Origin: Planctomycetota bacterium
GTDB lineage: Bacteria; Planctomycetota; Planctomycetia; Planctomycetales; Planctomycetaceae
Direction: 5' to 3'
DNA length: 64,000 bases
NCBI GenBank assembly: GCA_023417655.1
Contig: JAEZFD010000040.1
Coordinates: 9,228-73,227, forward strand
In this document: piece after piece, positions 26,817 to 34,300 of the stretch
Numbering within the stretch: position 1 is the first letter of the stretch
Layout of the letters: each line of letters begins with the position of its first letter
The notes under the pieces: generated by a model
Databases searched by the model: none
What the model saw: the letters and a program-made list of their open reading frames with translations, nothing else
Told to the model about the DNA's origin: nothing
Position numbers and translations under genes: made by a program

Positions 26817-27197
26817 ATGGACGAGGAACCGCAATCCTCGTGGCGGGAACGTGAGTCGCTGTTTCTCTGTCACGAGCCTTACAGAACACAACTTGACACC
26901 TTGGCGAACCACTGGGTCGAAGGGGCGCTTAATCATGAGGAAATGGCCCTGGAGATGTGGAAAGTGAAGCTGGCACTTCTTGCGCCCCAGTCCAATCGTC
27001 GTCAGCAGAACTCGGGAAGCTGGTTTCGCTCGAAACGGAACCTGAAGGACGTTGAGGAGGAACTGAACTGTCTGGCCACTGCCGTCTGCAACAGGGCCGA
27101 CGACCGGGAGAAGGAGCAGGCCACCCCGGAAATGCGGCTCAAATGTCTGTACTGGTATCTCGATCAGGTTCAGGACAGGTGGGGACACCAGCGATAG
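26817..27197 (+). CDS. Hypothetical soluble protein
   Basis: 126 aa from ATG 26817 (AAAGAGG four bases before). Entirely helical, charged sequence with Trp/Leu repeats (ETQLDTLANHWVEGALNHEEMALEMWKVKLALL) and RLKCLYWYLDQVQDRW at the end. No family recognised. Divergent from the small membrane protein gene; a plus-strand gene among minus-strand operons. An upstream TTG at 26802 would add five residues. Confidence 0.6.
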   Translation: MDEEPQSSWRERESLFLCHEPYRTQLDTLANHWVEGALNHEEMALEMWKVKLALLAPQSNRRQQNSGSWFRSKRNLKDVEEELNCLATAVCNRADDREKEQATPEMRLKCLYWYLDQVQDRWGHQR

Positions 27198-27279
27198 GAG
27201 GCGAGGGGAGATCGCCCGAAAGTGTTGTAGAATTCGGGCGTCACAGGAGGGAACGAACCATGCACACTCCCCATACAAA

Positions 27280-27327
27280 AACGCCCCAGCCCCCCCATGA
27301 CGTTTCCGCATGAGGAGGAGGGGCGTT
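27280..27327 (-). terminator. Intrinsic terminator of the sigma-FGE gene
   Basis: AACGCCCC (27280-27287) pairs with GGGGCGTT (27320-27327). Read on the minus strand the right arm ends in GGGGCGTTTTTG, giving a T-run, 45 bases after the stop of the minus-strand gene at 27372. Confidence 0.7.
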
Positions 27328-27371
27328 AATGCAAGATTGCCGGTCCTGTTGCCGCTGACGCAGGAAGGAGG

Positions 27372-29012
27372 TTACGGTGTCTCCGGCTGTAATGGTTGAT
27401 GGGTCAGCCGCAGTCCGACACCGCTTTGCCGGGGTTGCTGCGGATATTTCGACATCTGCGTCGGCCGACACCATGTTTCATCATAGCACCAGCAACCGCC
27501 ACGAATCTCATACTGATCCGGCCCTGCTGTCACCAGCTCGAATACGTTGCCGTACATATCGTACAACCCATAATGGTGCGGCTGCTTGCTGCCGACCGGA
27601 TGGGTACGGAGTTCACCATTGGTCTTGTACCAGGCGACCTTGTCGAGTTCTTCCGTCGTGAGTCTCTCCATCGTTTTTGCATTCTCGCCAGCAGCCGCCC
27701 GTTGCCATTCCTGTGCTGTTGGAATCCGCAGGGGGAGACCGACCAGTTGGCTGAACCGCTCACCAAAGGCGATGGCATCCAGTGGCGTAATGCTGTCGAC
27801 CGGCAGATCGTCTCCCCTGAAGTCACTTGGGTTCAGAGGATCGGCGACCCCTTCGATCGGCAGACCGACCTTTTTCCAGACGGCTTGAGTCACTTCCGTC
27901 CGCATCAGCCATTGACCGGAATTTGCATCTGTCTCCCCCGGAATCCAGACAAATTCAATGGGAGTCCCGATCTGCGGAAACGTCACGGCATGAATCTGCC
28001 CTGCCACCGGGTTCTCCGGAAAAAAAACCTGCCTGGCGGGAACGACCGGTTCTGGTGTCACATCCGGATCAGCAGGAGACACGGCCACCACGGTATTGGC
28101 AACCGCCGTGGCTTGCTCTCGCTCCCGGAAAGACCAGCCCACGATCACGGGGATGGACAGGAGACCGAGTCCCAAGGCCACTTTCGCCTTCGTGGAGATT
28201 CCCACCAGCTGATCGGGTTTCACCGATTCCATGCAGGCCGCTTCCAGTCCCGGATGCAGGATTCCCGTGGGAACAGGGCGTCCTTGCACGAGGTAAGGCA
28301 CCGCATTCAGCATTCGGTCTTGATGCGCCGCGAACGTTTCATACGGGGTGGAGCAAACCAGCAGCAGTCCAAGCCCATTCAATGTCACCGGAATTCCACG
28401 CCGGGAAAGGCTCTCTCGCAATCTTCTGCGAGCAGTCTTCAATTTGTTCGAAACTTCGTTCTCACTGACGCCGCGTGCGGTTGCAATCTCTTTCACGCTG
28501 GCCTGTTCGAAGTAGATCATTCTTACACAGTCCCGCTCGAGCGGTGGAAGATTCTCCACCGCTTCCTGGACAATCGTCCGCTGGGGGTCATTAAAAAACA
28601 TCTCCCTGACGGACTGTTCACGGCCCGAAAACGATTCGAGAGGATCCATGTTCGTCATCTCCTTTCCTTTCTCCTTTCGCGTGATCTTTTTCGATCTTCT
28701 CCAAATGCATCGCTTCAGCCATTGCCTGATTTGTGAATCCGGAACCTTCACAATTTCCGTTGTCCTTCGGACACATTCCGCCCAGACACGATTGATCAGA
28801 TCCCAAGGCTCATCCTTGTGGAATTTCCTGATCTGATGGCGTCCGATTTCGTACAAGAGAAGGATGAACTCCACGTTGGCTTGCCTGATGAGTTCCGAAT
28901 CCGAACCTAGTTGGCCTGCTTGGGAGATCTGTTGCAACAACGCCTTGGGGTCAGAATTCCCGAGACTTACCTGCCCCTTTTTCAACGCCTGAATTTCGGA
29001 TTCGATGCTCAT
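27372..29012 (-). CDS. Sigma-like factor fused to membrane helix and formylglycine-generating-enzyme-type domain
   Basis: 546 aa, ribosome site GAGGAACATCAA-ATG. Residues 40-115 resemble sigma region 2 (LLLYEIGRHQIRKFHKDEPWDLINRVWAEC), and 150-206 a region 4 HTH (LPPLERDCVRMIYFEQASVKEIATARGVSENEVSNKLKTARRRL). A membrane helix follows (about 275-293, KVALGLGLLSIPVIVGW), then a Pro-rich linker and an FGE/sulfatase-modifying-factor (SUMF1-like) domain at about 345-546 (FVWIPGETDANSGQWLMRTEVTQ, RIPTAQEWQRAAAGE, YGLYDMYGNVFEL, IRGGCWCYD, GVGLRL). Sigma-FGE chimeras are a planctomycete-type architecture; the exposed FGE domain may sense a ligand rather than modify sulfatases. Monocistronic with its own terminator; cargo of the element. 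Confidence 0.85.
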   Translation of the reverse strand: MSIESEIQALKKGQVSLGNSDPKALLQQISQAGQLGSDSELIRQANVEFILLLYEIGRHQIRKFHKDEPWDLINRVWAECVRRTTEIVKVPDSQIRQWLKRCIWRRSKKITRKEKGKEMTNMDPLESFSGREQSVREMFFNDPQRTIVQEAVENLPPLERDCVRMIYFEQASVKEIATARGVSENEVSNKLKTARRRLRESLSRRGIPVTLNGLGLLLVCSTPYETFAAHQDRMLNAVPYLVQGRPVPTGILHPGLEAACMESVKPDQLVGISTKAKVALGLGLLSIPVIVGWSFREREQATAVANTVVAVSPADPDVTPEPVVPARQVFFPENPVAGQIHAVTFPQIGTPIEFVWIPGETDANSGQWLMRTEVTQAVWKKVGLPIEGVADPLNPSDFRGDDLPVDSITPLDAIAFGERFSQLVGLPLRIPTAQEWQRAAAGENAKTMERLTTEELDKVAWYKTNGELRTHPVGSKQPHHYGLYDMYGNVFELVTAGPDQYEIRGGCWCYDETWCRPTQMSKYPQQPRQSGVGLRLTHQPLQPETP

Positions 29013-29306
29013 TTGATGTTCCTCGTGTGATGGGGAAACCGGGGCAATGAATTCGTTTTATCGGTGCCGTGTTGCCTCGTTCAGGGGCGGTTGGTTCAGT
29101 CCGTTCTTGATCAGCCCGCTGCTGTGCGTAGAATCGGAATTGATTCGCAGGAGACTCACGCCTCCGGATCACCCGAGTTGAGGGTGCTCAATCGTTACTG
29201 ACATTGGGAGGTGGCTGATCTGCCACAAATCTGGAAAAAGCAAAAATTTTCACCAAACGAAACCGTTACGCAGGCCCACAGTCAGCCACAACCATTGTTG
29301 CAGAAG

Positions 29307-29918
29307 TTACTTGCATTGCAGAGACTGCTTCTCATCAAGTTCATTCCGAATCACAGTTTTCTGCCTCAGCGACTGGTACAGCGTCTCCCGGCTGATGCCG
29401 AATTCGCGGGCGAGCGCCGCTTTGCTTTCGCCGGAAGCGGATCTGCGGGCCAGTTCTTCGATCTGGTCAGGGGAGAGTTTTTTCTTGCGGCCGCGATAGA
29501 CGCCCCGCTGTTTCGCCAGGGCGATTCCTTCCCGCTGGCGTTCCCGGATGAGATCCCGTTCAAACTGGGCGACCGCTCCCAGCACGCTGAGCATGAGATG
29601 CGACATCGAACTGTCCTGCCCGGTGAAGGTCAGGTTCTCCTTGCGGAACGCGACCGCGATCCCCTTGCGGGTGAAGGATTGCACCAGTTGCCGCAGGTCA
29701 TCGACGTTGCGGGCCAGCCGGTCCATGCTGTGCACAACAATGGTGTCCCCTTCGCGGGCGTAGCTTTGCAGCTCGTGCAACACGGGCCGGGCGGTGTCCT
29801 TCCCGGAGGCTTTCTCCAGAAACACCCGGTCGAGCGGTTCCCCGTCCAGTTGCCGGTCGGGGTTCTGAATCTCGCTGCTGACTCGCACATATCCGATTCG
29901 TTGCCCCTTGATAGCCAT
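29307..29918 (-). CDS. Serine recombinase (resolvase/invertase family)
   Basis: 203 aa. Catalytic domain: RIGYVRVSSEIQNPDRQLDG with the nucleophile Ser in VRVSS, VVHSMDRLARN, and the E-helix region MSHLMLSVLGAVAQFERDLIRERQREGIALAK. The C-terminal HTH is LSPDQIEELARRSASGESKAALAREFGISRETLYQSLR. Length and layout match small resolvases (TnpR/Hin type) that resolve multimers or invert DNA. It follows the toxin gene by six bases, so it is co-transcribed with the toxin-antitoxin pair. The inverted repeats at 30627-30692 upstream of this operon are candidate res-type sites (inference). Confidence 0.92.
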   Translation of the reverse strand: MAIKGQRIGYVRVSSEIQNPDRQLDGEPLDRVFLEKASGKDTARPVLHELQSYAREGDTIVVHSMDRLARNVDDLRQLVQSFTRKGIAVAFRKENLTFTGQDSSMSHLMLSVLGAVAQFERDLIRERQREGIALAKQRGVYRGRKKKLSPDQIEELARRSASGESKAALAREFGISRETLYQSLRQKTVIRNELDEKQSLQCK

Positions 29919-29924
29919 TGCCGG

Positions 29925-30317
29925 TCAGCGGATCTGGATGATCTTCAAGCCGAGGTCCAGTTCCGACCAGGCACGATCGGCCGTGACCACAGCGGCGTTT
30001 CGGGACAGGCCCAAGGCCAGGCAGGCACAGTCGGCCAAAGAGAGGCCGGATTGCCGCGTTGCCTGATGGACTGAAGCTGTCAGCAGGGCCAGTTCCTGAT
30101 CGAGCGGAACCACGCGCCGGACCATCGGGACAACGACCGGCTCGATCTGCTCTTTCGGAAAGCCATGATGGAAAAGCCGGTGGGCCACTTCCACCAGATT
30201 GACCGCCGACAGTTCACAGGAATTGCCATAGGCGGCGACCTTCTGCCAGCCCGGTTCACGACGGATCAGGCAGATCAGGGCTGAGGCGTCCAGCACCACA
30301 TCAACGCAGCGAGTCAT
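29925..30317 (-). CDS. PIN-domain toxin, VapC-like
   Basis: 130 aa from ATG 30317 (a GTG at 30320 is also possible). PIN ribonuclease fold: first acidic residue in VVLDASALICLIRREPG, second (Glu) in AVNLVEVAHRL, third and fourth in GLSLADCACLALG and VVTADRAW. These four acids chelate Mg for RNA cleavage. It overlaps the AbrB-type antitoxin gene by 17 bases. The pair would stabilise the element by post-segregational killing. Confidence 0.88.
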   Translation of the reverse strand: MTRCVDVVLDASALICLIRREPGWQKVAAYGNSCELSAVNLVEVAHRLFHHGFPKEQIEPVVVPMVRRVVPLDQELALLTASVHQATRQSGLSLADCACLALGLSRNAAVVTADRAWSELDLGLKIIQIR

Positions 30318-30552
30318 CACTCTTCCGTGCTGCCAGCAGTTCCTGCGTCAGATCGACATCATCGCCGGGAATGTAGGAGCGAACCCGTTCCTGGACCCGC
30401 TCCAGCGCTTTTGCAGCGGTAAGGATTTCAATTCCGTCCGTTCCCCCCAGCAGAACGACCTCTGCACCTTCCGCCAATCCATATTGCCTGCGAAGTTCTG
30501 CCGGAATCAAGACCCGCCCCGCATCAGCCATTTTCGTCCGTATCCAATCCAT
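30301..30552 (-). CDS. AbrB/MazE-type antitoxin, VapB-like
   Basis: 83 aa. The SpoVT-AbrB swapped-hairpin barrel is seen in KMADAGRVLIPAELRRQYGLAEGAEVVLLGGTDGIEIL, followed by a helical, acidic toxin-binding tail (RVQERVRSYIPGDDVDLTQELLAARKSDD). It neutralises the downstream PIN toxin and likely autoregulates by binding dyads upstream; two tandem inverted repeats lie 75-140 bases upstream. Confidence 0.88.
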   Translation of the reverse strand: MDWIRTKMADAGRVLIPAELRRQYGLAEGAEVVLLGGTDGIEILTAAKALERVQERVRSYIPGDDVDLTQELLAARKSDDSLR

Positions 30553-30940
30553 TGCGTCAACTCACATTCGTTGTGTCACTCCCGTTCAGATTGCCACAAG
30601 TGGGAGGGGAACGTCAACAACTTCCTGAATTGCCAATCAAGGGCAATTCGACAACTGTCAGGCGAGGTCATGGAAGCCCGTTGACAGTTGTCAGGAATCC
30701 CCGATTCGGACTTCATCTGACATTGGATTCCGGTCGGATCGAATCCGTCAGATTCGGGTGTAGCCTATGTGGACAGGTTGAAATGGCATCATGGCTTTGC
30801 ACGACCGGTCGATGCTCGAACCGGTCCGGTCATTCCCTTCGGAACTTCGTGGTCAGATTCGCATTTAACCGGGACGAACGGGAGTTGATCCGAGCCAACT
30901 ATAGGGGGCGAATCGACGTCACTTCCGCTGCTGATTGCTT
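30553..30940. other. Intergenic region with dyads, no supported gene
   Basis: Upstream region of the toxin-antitoxin-resolvase operon. Holds AGATTGCCACAAG at 30588-30600, also present upstream of the relaxase (45616-45628), and two tandem inverted repeats at 30627-30649 and 30650-30692. No convincing coding frame. Confidence 0.5.
30627..30692. repeat. Two abutting inverted repeats upstream of vapB-like gene
   Basis: GAATTGCC (30627-30634) with GGCAATTC (30642-30649), 7-nt loop; immediately followed by GACAACTGTCA (30650-30660) with TGACAGTTGTC (30682-30692), 21-nt loop. The second arm pair is itself nearly palindromic (ACTGT/ACAGT). Candidate operator for the antitoxin or recombination site for the resolvase. 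Confidence 0.6.
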
Positions 30941-31150
30941 TCAATCGCAGGCATTTACCCTTGATCGGAAGGCACTTCCCTCTGGCGACGCCGGATCAGG
31001 TATCCGCTCGCCAGGGCAATAGCAAATTGTGTTGTAGTTTTGGGCATTTGCCGATGCGGAATTCACGATAATCAAAACAGCTGCTGCAATCGTTCCCAAT
31101 CCCAAACGGACGCCGTACTGCCTTTGGGCTGAAATCAGTCGTTGGATCAT
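30941..31150 (-). CDS. Small exported protein, unknown
   Basis: 69 aa. Basic start (MIQRLISAQRQYGVRLG) then hydrophobic GLGTIAAAVLIIVNSASANA ending in an AxA cleavage site, so a Sec-exported peptide of about 33 residues with three Cys (TICYCPGERIPDP, VNACD). No family recognised and no strong ribosome site. Placed between the toxin-antitoxin unit and the methylase-helicase; possible but unproven. Confidence 0.4.
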   Translation of the reverse strand: MIQRLISAQRQYGVRLGLGTIAAAVLIIVNSASANAQNYNTICYCPGERIPDPASPEGSAFRSRVNACD

Positions 31151-31338
31151 GCTTTGCCACCTTTGACGTGTGATCTCACACGAATGGTGCCAGAAATAGG
31201 TAGAAAGCGCAACAAGATAAATTTCCTCTCACTGGACGCCTCACTTCCTGCCATCAAGGTGCTCTGGCAGCAACTTAATCTCAATCTCAAACAGTCATTC
31301 GCGGGTGCGGCGATTGCATCGCTCATTGCGCTGGTTCG

Positions 31339-34300
31339 TTAAGACCGGCTCGGTTCCAGTTCCCGGCGGCTGTGGGTGACCAGATCGCGGTAGCGGGTTG
31401 GTTCGGGGTTTGCTGGCCCTTCATCGGTGTCGAGTAAAGCCGGGTCTGGTAGCGGGAACGCCTCATTCGGGATCGGGTCTATGTTGGTTTCCGGGGTGGC
31501 AATCTGGCCTGTTCTACGTTGAATCCGTAGCGTGATCGGTTCTTCTGCTGTGGTGCCCGGGCGGTGGCTGCGCTGGACGGAGTTTTCAATGGTATTGGAG
31601 GCTTTCAGGTTTTTGATCCGCTGGGCCAGTTCCGAAGTGGTGATCTGGTCGCCTTCGGCAGGCTGCGCGGTGGCGGAGAGTTTGGCCTTGAGCTGGTCGC
31701 GGAGTTCGGTGAGCTGTGACAGGTAGGCATCATGTGTGAACGGCTGGCCGAGACGCTGCTGGTAGTCGCGGAAATGGGATTGGGCGAGCATGATCTCCTG
31801 CTGGACGCGGGCGGCGTCATGAGGATAGCCATTGGCGATCCGTTCCAGTGCGTTGAGGACCGCGCGCGGTCCTTGATGGTCCTTGGAGAGTGCCGACGTG
31901 CGGGTAATGGCTCCTTCCAGATAGACATCGGGCGGAAAACCGGGGTGGACGATGACGCCGAAATTCAGTCCACAATAGTTGCCGAGTTGAACCCGTTTCG
32001 ATTCATTCACCAGCAGCGGGAGTGCTTCCAGCCGTTTGCCGAGAGCCGTGGGAAGATCGTCGCGGGAAACCGGACGATGGCCGATTGCAACCGGATCGTC
32101 TGCGTGCTGCTCGATGGTCTCGCAATCGGCGGTGAGTTTTTCCAGGCGGTTGGTCTGGCTGGCGATGAACAGGGGAAGTTCGCGGACGTTGCGGCGGGCG
32201 ATGTATTGTTCATCAAGGTGATTCTTCTTGAGGAGCGTTAATCGCTGGAGTTCGGCATCGGCTTCCGCCAGCGTCAGCACGGCCGGGTTGCCGGAAGCGA
32301 TCGCCTTCACTTCCGCATAGCTCAGCTCCTGACCGCCGATATCCTCAGCCCGGCGCGAAACACAATCCCCGCTCATCACCTGGCTGATGAACCGGGCCTT
32401 CGTCTCCAGTGCCTGCCACATATAGGCATCAAAACTCCCTTCGGTAACGTAACGGTAGATCGCCACTTCCGGGTTCTCGTTCCCCTGCCGGAGAATGCGG
32501 CCGTCCCGCTGTTCCACTTCGGCGGGCTTCCACGGGGCATCCAGATGATGCAGGGCAATCAGCCGTTTCTGGACGTTCGTCCCGGTTCCCATCTTGGCCG
32601 TGGAGCCGATCAGCACCCGCACCGTCCCTTGCCGGACCTTCTCAAACAGGGCCTGTTTCTTGGCATCGCTCTCCGCATCGCCGATGCTGGCAATCTGCTG
32701 CCGGGGAATGCCATGAGCCACAAGTTTGTGAATAATCTCCTCATAGGGTGAGTACCCCCATGCGGTCGGGTTGACTCCCATATCGGCGAAGATCATCTGC
32801 GTGCCGCGCGTCGGGGTCGATTCCTGCCAGATGTTCACGACATTCTCCACCAGCCGGTTCACCTTCGATTCCGGGAAGTCCGGCGCCGTCCCCTCCAGCA
32901 TCCTTGCATCGGTCGCCAGTTTGCGGCCATCCGTGGTGATCGCCAGGGCATTGTCGATGCGGGGATCGATCTTTTCCGATCGAATCCGTTCGTAGCGCTG
33001 CACCAGCTCCCGCTGCAACAGCATCTGCTCGTCCGACATCGGGCAGGCGATGACTTCCGGCTTGCCCCCTTTCAGCTTCGGTCGCGGCAGGTTGAGCATG
33101 TCGGCGGACTGCACGTCGGAAAATGCCCGGAACATCTGTTGCAGCTCCGGCAGGTTGGTGAATTTCGCAAACCGTGAACGCTGCCGCAGGCCGCCGCCAT
33201 CCGGGGAGATTTCCATCGTGTCGATGACTTCGCCGAACGTCGCCGCCCAGGCATCGAAATGCTCGATCCTCCGGCTTTGCAGGCCGCGCGGGTCGAGGAA
33301 CCGCTGCATCGTGTACATCTCGACCATCGTATTGCTGATCGGTGTTCCGGTGGCGAACGTGACGCCGTGGGCCGCATGTTGCCCATCGAGATACCGGGCC
33401 TTCATATAGACATCGAACGCCCGTTCGCTCCCGCCGGTCTGGATGCCGGCGACCCGCTCCATCTTGGTCGGCGTCTCCAGATTCTTGAAATAGTGGGCCT
33501 CGTCGACAAACACATGGTCGACGCCGAGTTCATCAAAGACCAGACCGTCATCCTTCTTCTCACCCGCCAGCAGGTTCTTGAGCCGTTCGGCCCGGGCGGC
33601 CTTCTGTTTCTCAATCGTCTTGATGAGGTTGCGGTTCGATCCCCGGTCGGCGGCGTGTTCGATGAGGAGCTGGTCGTACTCTTCAATCTGCTCGCGGAGG
33701 AACTGCTCCTGATAGTCCCGCGACATGCCGATCCGCTCGAAGCTGGAATGGGTGACGATGATGCCGTCCCATTCTCCGCTGGCGATTTTGGCCGTCAGCA
33801 TCTTGCGACGCTCTTTCGTAAAATCCTCCTTGCCGGCGACGAGCAGCTTGGCGTTGGGATAAAGCTGCATGAACTCGCGGGCGAACTGCTCCAGCAGGTG
33901 ATTCGGAACGACATAGATCGGCTTGTGAATCAGTCCGGCCTGTTTCATCTTCATCCCGGTGGCCGCCATCGTGAAGGTCTTGCCAGCTCCGACGACATGC
34001 GCCAACAGCGTATTGCCGCTGCTCATCCCCCGCCAGACGGCATCCTTCTGGTGCGGCCGGAGCGAGACCGACTGGTTCATGCCGGGGAAGTCGAGATGGG
34101 AACCGTCGAACTGCCGGGGCCGTAGGTTGTTGAAATTGTCGTTGTAGAGGCGGACCAGCCGTTCCGTCCGGTCGGGATCGGCGAACACCCAGGAGCGGAA
34201 CCGTTCCTTGATTGCCTTCTGCTTCTCGCGGGCCGCCAGTGTCGCTTCCTGATTGACGACCCGTTCCTCCCGGTCCCCGTGATCGATCGTGTCGTAGATC

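Noticed and set aside
27396..28736. 446-codon plus-strand open frame
   Set aside because: Antisense to the sigma-FGE gene; no family features.
31142..31342. 66-codon plus-strand frame convergent with the methylase-helicase
   Set aside because: No ribosome site, no family match and low-information sequence; kept out for lack of support.
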